This document shows, in pieces, positions 52,823 to 64,000 of a stretch of DNA of 64,000 bases. The stretch spans positions 17,523,933 through 17,587,932 of the forward strand of contig OY282608.1 in the NCBI GenBank assembly GCA_958298945.1. The letters are read 5' to 3'. The notes under the pieces are model-generated. The model saw only the letters and a program-made list of their open reading frames with translations, was not told where the DNA came from and searched no databases. The stretch is from Atherix ibis. Lineage: Eukaryota; Arthropoda; Insecta; Diptera; Athericidae. The first letter of the stretch is position 1, and each line of letters opens with the position of its first letter. A program made the position numbers and the translations under genes.

Positions 52823-53578
52823 CCAAGTAACCAAAAAGCCAACAAGCCAACAAACCAACAAACCAACAAAGCAACAAGCCAACAAGCCAAGAAACCAACA
52901 AAACAACAAGCCAACAAACCAACAAACCAACAAACCAACAAACCAACAAACCAACAAGCCAACAACCCAACAAACCAACAAACCAACAAGCCAACAAGTC
53001 AACAAACCAACAAACCAACAAAGCAACAAGCCAACAAGCCAACAAGCCAACAAACCAACAAACCAACAAGCCAACAAACCAACAAACCAACAAACCAACA
53101 AACCAACAAACCAACAAACCAATAAACCAACAAACCAACAAGCCAACAAACCAACAAACCAAAAAGCCAACAAACTAACAAACCAACAAGCCAACAAGCC
53201 AACAAACCAACAAACCAACAAAGCAACAAGCCAACAAGCCAAGAAACCAACAAGCCAACAAACCAACAAACTAACAAACCAACAAGCCAACAAACCAACA
53301 AACCAACAAGCCAACAAGCCAAAAAACCAACAAACCAACAAGCCAACAAACCAACAAACATACAAACCAACAAGCCAACAAACCAACAAACAAATAAACC
53401 AACAAACCAACAAACCAACAAACCAACAAACCAACAAACCAACAAACCTAAAAACCAACAAACCAAAAAGCCAACAAGCCAACAAACCAACAAGCCAACA
53501 AGCCAACAAACCAACAAGCCAACAAGCCAACAAACCTACAAACCAACAAACCAACAAACCAACAAACCAAGTAACCAA
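52823..53578 (-). repeat. Amplified block of about 700 bp, copy 3 of 5
   Basis: The variant order matches the previous copies, with AACATACAAACC at 53,357, exactly 1,752 bp (219 monomers) from copy 2. Confidence 0.8.
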
Positions 53579-55734
53579 AAAGCCAACAAACTAACAAACC
53601 AACAAGCCAACAAACCAACAAACCAAAAAGCCAACAAACTAACAAACCAACAAGCCAACAAGCCAACAAACCAACAAACCAACAAAGCAACAAGCCAACA
53701 AGCCAAGAAACCAACAAAACAACAAGCCAACAAACCAACAAACCAACAAACCAACAAACCAACAAACCAACAAGCCAACAACCCAACAAACCAACAAACC
53801 AACAAGCCAACAAGTCAACAAACCAACAAACCAACAAAGCAACAAGCCAACAAGCCAAGAAACCAACAAAACAACAAGCCAACAAACCAACAAACCAACA
53901 AACCAACAAACCAACAAACCAACAAACCAACAAACCAACAAGCCAACAAACCAACAAACCAACAAGCCAACAAGCCAACAAACCAACAAACCAACAAGCC
54001 AACAAACCAACAAACCAACAAACCAACAAACCAACAAACCAACAAACCAATAAACCAACAAACCAACAAGCCAACAAACCAACAAACCAACAAACCAACA
54101 AGCCAACAAACCAACAAGCCAACAAGCCAACAAACCAACAAACCAAGTAACCAAAAAGCCGACAAACTAACAAACCAACAAGCCAACAACCCAACATACC
54201 AACAAACCAACAAGCCAACAAGTCAACAAACCAACAAACCAACAAAGCAACAAGCCAACAAGCCAACAAACCAACAAACCAAAAAGCCAACAAACCAACA
54301 AACCAACAAGCCAACAAGCCAACAAACCAACAAACCAACAAACCAACAAGCCAACAAGCCAACAAACCAACAAACCAACAAGCCAACAAGCCAACAAACC
54401 AACAAACCAACAACCCAACAAACCACCAAACCAACAAGCTAACAAGTCAACAAACCAACAAACCAACAAAGCAACAAGCCAACAAGCCAACAAACCAACA
54501 AACCAACAAGCCAACAAACCAACAAACCAACAAACCAACAAACCAACAAACCAACAAACCAAGTAACCAAAAAGCCAACAAACTAACAAACCAACAAGCC
54601 AACAAACCAACAAACCAAAAAGCCAACAAACTAACAAACCAATAAGCCAACAAGCCAACAAACCAACAAACCAACAAAACAACAAGCCAACAAGCAAAGA
54701 AACCAACAAAACAACAAGCCAACAAACCAACAAACCAACAAACCAACAAACCAACAAACCAACAAGCCAACAACCCAACAAACCAACAAACCAACAAGCC
54801 AACAAGTTGACAAACCAACAAACCAACAAAGCAACAAGCCAACAAACCAACAAACCAACAAGCCAACAAACCAACAAACCAACAAGCCAACAAGCCAACA
54901 AACTAACAAACCAACAAACCAACAAACCAACAAACCAACAAACCAACAAACCAACAAGCCAACAAGCCAACAAACCAACAAACCAACAAACCAACAAACT
55001 AAGTAACCAACAAGCCAACAAACCAACAAACCAGCAAGCCAACAAACCAACAAACTAACAAACCAACAAGCAGACAAACCAACAAACCAACAAGCCAACA
55101 AGCCAAAAAACCAACAAACCAACAAGCCAACAAACCAACAAACATACAAACCAACAAGCCAACAAACCAACAAACAAATAAACCAACAAACCAATAAACC
55201 AACAAACCAACAAGCCAACAAACCTAAAAACCAACAAACCAAAAAGCCAACAAGCCAACAAACCAACAAGCCAACAAGCCAACAAACCAACAAACCAAAA
55301 AACCAATAAACCAACAAACCAACAAGCCAACAAGCAAACAAACCTACAAACCAACAAACCAACAAACCAACAAACCAAGTAACCAAAAAGCCAACAAACT
55401 AACAAACCAACAAGCCAACAAACCAACAAACCAAAAAGCCAACAAACTAACAAACCAACAAGCCAACAAGCCAACAAACCAACAAACCAACAAAGCAACA
55501 AGCCAACAAGCCAAGAAACCAACAAGCCAACAAACCAACAAACTAACAAACCAACAAGCCAACAAACCAACAAACCAACAAGCCAACAAGCCAAAAAACC
55601 AACAAACCAACAAGCCAACAAACCAACAAACATACAAACCAACAAGCCAACAAACCAACAAACAAATAAACCAACAAACCAACAAACCAACAAACCAACA
55701 AACCAACAAACCAACAAACCTAAAAACCAACAAA

Positions 55735-57600
55735 CCAACAAACCAACAAACCAACAAACCAACAAACCAACAAACCAACAAACCAACAAACCTAAAAACC
55801 AACAAACCAAAAAGCCAACAAGCCAACAAACCAACAAGCCAACAAGCCAACAAACCAACAAGCCAACAAGCCAACAAACCTACAAACCACAAACCAACAA
55901 ACCAACAAACCAAGTAACCAAAAAGCCAACAAACTAACAAACCAACAAGCCAACAAACCAACAAACCAAAAAGCCAACAAACTAACAAACCAACAAGCCA
56001 ACAAGCCAACAAACCAACAAACCAACAAAGCAACAAGCCAACAAGCCAAGAAACCAACAAAACAACAAGCCAACAAACCAACAAACCAACAAACCAACAA
56101 ACCAACAAACCAACAAACCAACAAGCCAACAAGTCAACAAACCAACAAACCAACAAAGCAACAAGCCAACAAGCCAACAAGCCAACAAACCAACAAACCA
56201 ACAAGCCAACAAACCAACAAACCAACAAGCCAACAAGCCAACAAACCAACAAACCAACAAACCAACAAACCAACAAACCAACAAGCCAACAAACCAACAA
56301 ACCAACAAGCCAACAAGCCAACAAACCAACAAACCAACAAGCCAACAAACCAACAAACCAACAAACCAACAAACCAACAAACCAACAAACCAATAAACCA
56401 ACAAACCAACAAGCCAACAAACCAACAAACCAACAAACCAACAAGCCAACAAACCAACAAGCCAACAAGCCAACAAACCAACAAACCAACAAACCAACAA
56501 GCCAACAAACCAACAAACCAACAAAGCAACAAGCCAACAAGCCAAGAAACCAACAAGCCAACAAACCAACAAACTAACAAACCAACAAGCCAACAAACCA
56601 ACAAACCAACAAGCCAACAAGCCAAAAAACCAACAAACCAACAAGCCAACAAACCAACAAACATACAAACCAACAAGCCAACAAACCAACAAACAAATAA
56701 ACCAACAAACCAACAAACCAACAAACCAACAAACCAACAAACCTAAAAACCAACAAACCAAAAAGCCAACAAGCCAACAAACCAACAAGCCAACAAGCCA
56801 ACAAACCAACAAGCCAACAAGCCAACAAACCTACAAACCACAAACCAACAAACCAACAAACCAAGTAACCAAAAAGCCAACAAACTAACAAACCAACAAG
56901 CCAACAAACCAACAAACCAAAAAGCCAACAAACTAACAAACCAACAAGCCAACAAGCCAACAAACCAACAAACCAACAAAGCAACAAGCCAACAAGCCAA
57001 GAAACCAACAAAACAACAAGCCAACAAACCAACAAACCAACAAACCAACAAACCAACAAACCAACAAACCAACAAGCCAACAAGTCAACAAACCAACAAA
57101 CCAACAAAGCAACAAGCCAACAAGCCAATAAGCCAACAAACCAACAAACCAACAAGCCAACAAACCAACAAACCAACAAGCCAACAAGCCAACAAACCAA
57201 CAAACCAACAAACCAACAAGCCAACAAACCAACAAACCAACAAGCCAACAAGCCAACAAACCAACAAACCAACAAGCCAACAAACCAACAAACCAACAAA
57301 CCAACAAACCAACAAACCAACAAACCAATAAACCAACAAACCAACAAGCCAACAAACCAACAAACCAAAAAGCCAACAAACTAACAAACCAACAAGCCAA
57401 CAAGCCAACAAACCAACAAACCAACAAAGCAACAAGCCAACAAGCCAAGAAACCAACAAGCCAACAAACCAACAAACTAACAAACCAACAAGCCAACAAA
57501 CCAACAAACCAACAAGCCAACAAGCCAAAAAACCAACAAACCAACAAGCCAACAAACCAACAAACATACAAACCAACAAGCCAACAAACCAACAAACAAA
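55735..57600 (-). repeat. 951-bp-offset tandem repeat with register-shifting unit
   Basis: CCTACAAACCACAAACC occurs at 55,879 and 56,830, 951 bp apart, and the variants downstream match closely for several hundred bases. 951 is 118 monomers plus 7 bases, because each copy carries one shortened CACAAACC unit. The same motif stands alone at 49,344 and again at 61,603. Confidence 0.75.
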
Positions 57601-59219
57601 TAAACCAACAAACCAACAAACCAACAAACCAACAAACCAACAAACCAACAAACCTAAAAACCAACAAACCAAAAAGCCAACAAGCCAACAAACCAACAAG
57701 CCAACAAGCCAACAAACCAACAAGCCAACAAGCCAACAAACCTACAAACCAACAAACCAACAAACCAACAAACCAAGTAACCAAAAAGCCAACAAACTAA
57801 CAAACCAACAAGCCAACAAACCAACAAACCAAAAAGCCAACAAACTAACAAACCAACAAGCCAACAAGCCAACAAACCAACAAACCAACAAAGCAACAAG
57901 CCAACAAGCCAAGAAACCAACAAAACAACAAGCCAACAAACCAACAAACCAACAAACCAACAAACCAACAAAGCAACAAGCCAATAACCCAAAAAACCAA
58001 CAAACCAACAAGCCAACAAGTCAACAAACCAACAAACCAACAAAGCAACAAGCCAACAAGCCAACAAACCAACAAACCAACAAGCCAACAAACCAACAAA
58101 CCAACAAGTCAACAAGCCAACAAACCAACAAACCAACAAACCAACAAGCCAACAAACCAACAAACCAACAAGCCAACAAGCCAACAAACCAACAAACCAA
58201 CAAGCCAACAAACCAACAAACCAACAAACCAACAAACCAACAAACCAACAAACCAATAAACCAACAAACCAACAAGCCAACAAACCAACAAACCAACAAA
58301 CCAACAAGCCAACAAACCAACAAGCCAACAAGCCAACAAACCAACAAACCAAGTAACCAAACAGCCAACAAACTAACAAACCAACAAGCCAACAAGCCAA
58401 CAAGCCAACAAACCAACAAACCAAAAAACCAACAAGCCAAAAACCAACAAACCAACAAGCCAACAAACCAACAAACCAACAAACCAACAAACCAACAAGC
58501 CAACAAGCCAACAAACCAACAAACCAACAAGCCAACAAACCAACAAACCAACAAACCAACAAGCCAACAAACCAACAAGCCAACAAACCAACAAACTAAC
58601 AAACCAACAAACCAACAAGCCGACAAGACAACAAACCAACAAACCAACAAGCCAACAAACCAACAAACCAACAAACCAACATGCCAACAAACCAACAAAT
58701 CAACAAATCAACAAACCAACAAACCAAGAAACCAACAAACTAACAAACCATCAAACCAAAAAACCAACAAACCAACAAACCAACAAACCAACAAACCATC
58801 AAACGAACAAACCAACAAACCAACAAACCAACAAACCAACAAACCAACAAACCAACAAACCAACAAACCAAAAAACCAACAAACCAACAAGCCAACAAGC
58901 CAACAAACCAACAAACTAACAAACCAAAAAGCCAACAAACCAACAAACCAACAAGCCAACAAGCCAACAAACCAACAAACCAACAAACCAAAAAACCAAC
59001 AAACCAGCAAACCATCAAACGAACACAGCAACAAGCCAACAAGCCAACAAACCAACAAACCAACAAGCCAACAAACCAACAAACCAACAAACCAACAAGC
59101 CAACAATCCAACAAACCAACAAACCAACAAACCAACAAGCCAACAAACCAACAAACCAGCAAGCCAACAAGCCAACAAACCAACAAACCAACAAACCAAG
59201 AAGCCAACAAACCAACAAA
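56730..59219 (-). repeat. 2.5-kb segment duplicated 4.78 kb downstream, copy 1
   Basis: Landmarks CCTAAAAACC (56,742), CCTACAAACCACAAACC (56,830), CCAATAAGCC (about 57,124), CCAATAACCC (57,981) and AAGTAACCAAACAGCC (58,351) have partners at 61,515, 61,603, about 61,897, 62,762 and 63,132. The offset is 4,773 bp for the first three and 4,781 bp for the last two, one monomer of difference. From about 58.7 kb the segment carries the CCATCAAACGAAC variants typical of 21-42 kb. Confidence 0.83.
57085..57784 (-). repeat. Amplified block of about 700 bp, copy 4 of 5
   Basis: The right-hand 500 bp carries the shared variant order. The left part matches less well, so the left edge is uncertain. It belongs to the 4.78-kb-offset duplication. 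Confidence 0.72.
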
Positions 59220-61499
59220 CCAACAAACCAACAAACCAACAAACCAACAAACCAACAAACCAACAAACCAACAAACCAACAAACCAACAAGCCAACAAAC
59301 CAACAAACAAATAAACCAACAAACCAACAAACCAACAAACCAACAAACCAACAAACTAACAAACAAATAAACCAACAAACCAAAAAACCAACAAGCCAAG
59401 AAACCAACAAACCAACAAACCAACAAACCAACAAGCCAATAAACCAACAAGCCAACAAACCAACAAACCCACAAACCAAGTAACCAAACAGCCAACAAAC
59501 TAACAAACCAACAAGCCAACAAGCCAACAAGCCAACAAACCAACAAACCAACAAAGCAACAAGCCAACAAGCCAACAAACCACAAACCAATAAGCCAACA
59601 TGGCAACAAACCACCAAACCAACAAGCCAACAAACCAACAAGCCAACAAACCAACAAACCAACAAACCAAGTAACCAAAAAGCCAACAAACTAACAAACC
59701 AACTAGCCAACAAGCCAACAAACCAACAAACCAACAAAGCAACAAGCCAACAAGCCAATAAACCAACAAACCAACAAGCCAACAAACCAACAAACCAACA
59801 AACCAACAAGCCAACAAACCAACAAACAAATAAACCAACAAACCAACAAACCAACAAACCAACAAACCAACAAACCAAAAAACGAACAAGCCAACAAACC
59901 AACAAGCCAACAAGCCAACAAACCAACAAGCCAACAAGCCAACAAACCAACAAACCAAAAAGCAAACAAACCAACAAACCAACAAACCAACAAGCCAACA
60001 AACCAACAAACAAATAAACCAACAAACCAAAAAACCAACAAACCAACAAACCAACAAACCTACTAACCAACAAACCAACAAGCCAACAAGCCAACAAACC
60101 AACAAACCAATAAACTAAGTAACCAACAAGCCAACAAACCAACAAACCAACAAGCCAACAAACCAACAAACTAACAAACCAACAAGCCAACAAACCAGCA
60201 AACCAACAAGCCAACAAGCCAAAAAACCAACAAACCAACAAGCCAACAAACCAACAAACCAACAAACCAACAAGCCAACAAACCAACAAACAAATAAACC
60301 AACAAACCAACAAACCAACAAACCAACAAACCTAAAATCCAACAAACCAAAAAGCCAACAAGCCAACAAACCAACAAGCCAACAAGCCAACAAACCAACA
60401 AACCAAAAAATCAACAAACCAACAAACCAACAAGCCAACAAGCCAACAAACCTACAAACCAACAAACCAACAAACCAAGTAACCAAAAAGCCAACAAACT
60501 AACAAACCAACAAGCCAACAAACCAACAAACCAAAAAGCCAACAAACTAACAAACCAACAAGCCAACAAGCCAACAAACCAACAAACCAACAAAGCAAGA
60601 AGCCAACAAGCCAAGAAACCAACAAAACAACAAGCCAACAAACCAACAAACCAACAAACCAACAAACCAACAAGCCAACAACCCAACAAACCAACAAACC
60701 AACAAGCGAACAAGTCAACAAACCAACAAACCAACAAAGCAACAAGCCAACAAGCCAACAAACCAACAAACCAACAAGCCAACAAACCAACAAACCAACA
60801 AGCCAACAAGCCAACAAACCAACAAACCAACAAAACAACAAGCCAACAAACCAACAAACCAACAAGCCAACAAGCCAACAAACCAACAAACCAACAAGCC
60901 AACAAACCAACAAACCAACAAACCAACAAACCAACAAACCAATAAACCAACAAACCAACAAGCCAACAAGCCAACAAACCAACAAACCAACAAACCAACA
61001 AGCCAACAAACCAACAAGCCAACAAGCCAACAAACCAACAAACCAAGTAACCAAAAAGCCAATAAACTAACAAACCAACAAGCCAACAAGCCAAAAAACC
61101 AACAAACCAACAAAGCAACAAGCCAACAAGCCAACAAACCAACAAACCAACAAGCCAACAAACCAACAAACCAACAAACCAACAAGCCAACAAACCAACA
61201 AACAAATAAACCAACAAACCAACAAACCAACAAACCAACAAACCAACAAACCAACAAACCAAAAAACCAACAAACCAACAAACAAACAAACCAACAAACA
61301 TACAAACCAACAAGCCAACAAACCAACAAACAAATAAACCAACAAACCAACAAACCAACAAACCAACAAACCAACAAACCAACAAACCAACAAACCAAAA
61401 AACCAACAAACCAACAAGCCAACAAGCCAACAAACCAACAAGCCAACAAGCCAACAAACCAGCAAACCAAAAAACCAACAAACCAACAAACCAACAAAC

Positions 61500-64000
61500 C
61501 AACAAACCAACAAACCTAAAAACCAACAAACCAAAAAGCCAACAAGCCAACAAACCAACAAGCCAACAAGCCAACAAACCAACAAGCCAACAAGCCAACA
61601 AACCTACAAACCACAAACCAACAAACCAACAAACCAAGTAACCAAAAAGCCAACAAACTAACAAACCAACAAGCCAACAAACCAACAAACCAAAAAGCCA
61701 ACAAACTAACAAACCAACAAGCCAACAAGCCAACAAACCAAGAAACCAACAAAGCAACAAGCCAACAAGCCAAGAAACCAACAAAACAACAAGCCAACAA
61801 ACCAACAAACCAACAAACCAACAAACCAACAAACCAACAAACCAACAAGCCAACAAGTCAACAAACCAACAAACCAACAAAGCAACAAGCCAACAAGCCA
61901 ATAAGCCAACAAACCAACAAACCAACAAGCCAACAAACCAACAAACCAACAAGCCAACAAGCCAACAAACCAACAAACCAACAAACCAACAAACCAACAA
62001 GCCAACAAACCAACAAACCAACAAGCCAACAAGCCAACAAACCAACAAACCAACAAGCCAACAAACCAACAAACCAACAAACCAACAAACCAACAAACCA
62101 ACAAACCAATAAACCAACAAACCAACAAGCCAACAAACCAACAAACCAAAAAGCCAACAAACTAACAAACCAACAAGCCAACAAGCCAACAAACCAACAA
62201 ACCAACAAAGCAACAAGCCAACAAGCCAAGAAACCAACAAGCCAACAAACCAACAAACTAACAAACCAACAAGCCAACAAACCAACAAACCAACAAGCCA
62301 ACAAGCCAAAAAACCAACAAACCAACAAGCCAACAAACCAACAAACATACAAACCAACAAGCCAACAAACCAACAAACAAATAAACCAACAAACCAACAA
62401 ACCAACAAACCAACAAACCAACAAACCAACAAACCTAAAAACCAACAAACCAAAAAGCCAACAAGCCAACAAACCAACAAGCCAACAAGCCAACAAACCA
62501 ACAAGCCAACAAGCCAACAAACCTACAAACCAACAAACCAACAAACCAACAAACCAAGTAACCAAAAAGCCAACAAACTAACAAACCAACAAGCCAACAA
62601 ACCAACAAACCAAAAAGCCAACAAACTAACAAACCAACAAGCCAACAAGCCAACAAACCAACAAACCAACAAAGCAACAAGCCAACAAGCCAAGAAACCA
62701 ACAAAACAACAAGCCAACAAACCAACAAACCAACAAACCAACAAACCAACAAAGCAACAAGCCAATAACCCAAAAAACCAACAAACCAACAAGCCAACAA
62801 GTCAACAAACCAACAAACCAACAAAGCAACAAGCCAACAAGCCAACAAACCAACAAACCAACAAGCCAACAAACCAACAAACCAACAAGTCAACAAGCCA
62901 ACAAACCAACAAACCAACAAACCAACAAGCCAACAAACCAACAAACCAACAAGCCAACAAGCCAACAAACCAACAAACCAACAAGCCAACAAACCAACAA
63001 ACCAACAAACCAACAAACCAACAAACCAACAAACCAATAAACCAACAAACCAACAAGCCAACAAACCAACAAACCAACAAACCAACAAGCCAACAAACCA
63101 ACAAGCCAACAAGCCAACAAACCAACAAACCAAGTAACCAAACAGCCAACAAACTAACAAACCAACAAGCCAACAAGCCAACAAGCCAACAAACCAACAA
63201 ACCAAAAAACCAACAAGCCAAAAACCAACAAACCAACAAGCCAACAAACCAACAAACCAAAACCAACAAACCAACAAGCCAGCAAGCCAACAAACCAACA
63301 AACCAACAAGCCAACAAACCAACAAACCAACAAACCAACAAGCCAACAAACCAACAAGCCAACAAACCAACAAACTAACAAACCAACAAACCAACAAGCC
63401 GACAAGACAACAAACCAACAAACCAACAAGCCAACAAACCAACAAACCAACAAACCAACATGCCAACAAACCAACAAATCAACAAATCAACAAACCAACA
63501 AACCAAGAAACCAACAAACTAACAAACCATCAAACCAAAAAACCAACAAACCAACAAACCAACAAACCATCAAACGAACAAACCAACAAACCAACAAACC
63601 AATAAACCAACAAACCAACAAACCAACAAACCAACAAACCAAAAAACCAACAAACCAACAAGCCAACAAGCCAACAAACCAACAAACTAACAAACCAAAA
63701 AGCCAACAAACCAACAAACCAACAAGCCAACAAGCCAACAAACCAACAAACCAACAAACCAAAAAACCAACAAACCAGCAAACCATCAAACGAACACAGC
63801 AACAAGCCAACAAGCCAACAAACCAACAAACCAACAAGCCAACAAACCAACAAACCAACAAACCAACAAGCCAACAATCCAACAAACCAACAAACCAACA
63901 AACCAACAAGCCAACAAACCAACAAACCAGCAAGCCAACAAGCCAACAAACCAACAAACCAACAAACCAAGAAGCCAACAAACCAACAAACCAACAAACC
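61500..64000 (-). repeat. 2.5-kb segment, copy 2, running off the window
   Basis: This is the downstream partner of 56.73-59.22 kb. Near 63,255-63,290 it differs by a 6-bp unit and a local rearrangement; the rest follows the first copy to the last base, so the duplicated segment continues outside the window. The shared CCATCAAACGAAC landmarks are at about 63,567 and 63,783. Confidence 0.82.
61858..62565 (-). repeat. Amplified block of about 700 bp, copy 5 of 5
   Basis: The order matches copy 4, with its end exactly 4,781 bp downstream. It was copied together with its neighbours as part of the larger duplication. Confidence 0.75.

Larger units (their letters stand above)
50641..54150 (-). repeat. 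1,752-bp-offset tandem higher-order repeat
   Basis: CCAAGTAACC followed by two AACAAGCC units is at 51,071 and 52,823, and AACATACAAACC at 51,605 and 53,357; both are 1,752 bp apart. At the edges AAGTAACC lies at 50,641, 52,409 and 54,145 (steps of 1,768 and 1,736 bp), and AACCCAACATACC at 50,684, 52,452 and 54,188 (the same steps). All steps are whole numbers of monomers, so copies differ by gain or loss of complete 8-bp units. Confidence 0.82.
48240..55300 (-). repeat. Paired segments flanking the 50-54 kb repeats (6.36-kb offset)
   Basis: The segment at about 48,240-48,900 and the segment at about 54,600-55,260 share ACCAATAAGC (48,271 and 54,638), AGCAAAGAAACC and GCAGACAAACC (48,711 and 55,070), with offsets of 6,367 and 6,359 bp. 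Only the two ends of this span are the matched segments; the tandem pair of 50.6-54.1 kb lies between them. GCAGACAAACC also occurs at 45,751. Confidence 0.68.
13547..64000 (-). repeat. 8-bp satellite array, right arm (GGTTTGTT on - strand, AACAAACC on +)
   Basis: The same monomer as the left arm continues in reverse orientation to the right edge. The main variant, AACAAGCC, is the complement of the left arm's GGCTTGTT. Minor variants include CCAAAAAACC (GGTTTTTT), CCAAGTAACC (GGTTACTT), AAACGAAC (the CGTTTGTT variant), ATAAACC, AACATACAAACC, AACCTAAAAACC and AAGTCAAC. The + strand is almost purely A and C. Short irregular patches occur near 13,590, 17,017-17,034, 19,450, 21,195, 34,361-34,372 and 45,361-45,380; none is long enough to be an insert. 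Higher-order organisation is strong and is listed separately. No gene, RNA, transposon or CRISPR array is visible. The array extends past the window. Confidence 0.97.

Noticed and set aside
1..64000. CRISPR array
   Set aside because: There are no unique spacers; repeats are contiguous 8-mers.
1..64000. Canonical telomere repeat
   Set aside because: The unit is GGTTTGTT, with no TTAGGG-, TTTAGGG- or TTAGG-type motif. A telomeric role is kept only as a hypothesis for the junction.
1..64000. tRNA, rRNA or other RNA genes
   Set aside because: No stretch is free of the 8-bp pattern for long enough to hold one.

Overview
The whole 64,000-base window is one satellite DNA array. The monomer is 8 bp, GGTTTGTT on one strand and AACAAACC on the other, and about 8,000 monomer positions follow one another. 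I found no non-repetitive insert: departures from the monomer are substitutions, units of 6, 7, 9 or 10 bp, and a few irregular patches of roughly 20 bases or less. I see no protein-coding gene, RNA gene, transposon, CRISPR array, promoter or origin. Long reading frames exist in every frame, but they are an arithmetic by-product of an 8-bp unit without stop codons (one 24-bp super-period gives eight codons) and are not annotated as genes.

An array this long of a short simple monomer with higher-order structure is typical of eukaryotic heterochromatin (pericentromeric, subtelomeric, sex- or B-chromosome satellite). It is not like a bacterial, archaeal or viral genome. The species cannot be told from the sequence.

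Layout. Left arm, 1 to 13,546: GGTTTGTT reads on the + strand. At 13,546/13,547 the array changes polarity in the middle of a monomer, and from there to 64,000 GGTTTGTT reads on the - strand. The two G/T-rich strands point at each other (head-to-head). Both arms carry the same main variant (GGCTTGTT) and many shared minor variants, so they belong to one family, but their flanks at the switch are not mirror images.

Above the monomer, the order of variants forms higher-order repeats (HORs). In the left arm a composite unit of about 2.7 kb alternates two blocks, one of which is also tandemly doubled at about 1.5 kb. In the right arm there are: a 2.8-kb duplication and a 648-bp one (14-18 kb); copies offset by 1,830 and 1,220 bp (22.7-27.5 kb); a 959-bp offset (37-38.5 kb); a 1,744-bp offset (42-45 kb); a block of about 700 bp present five times (49-62.6 kb); a 1,752-bp offset (50.6-54.1 kb); a 951-bp offset (55.7-57.6 kb); and a 2.5-kb segment repeated 4.78 kb downstream that runs to the window's right edge. 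The right arm also divides into domains with different diagnostic variants. The region therefore shows array growth by repeated unequal exchange or amplification, plus one inversion-like polarity switch. All HOR coordinates come from matching landmark variants by eye and are approximate unless stated.
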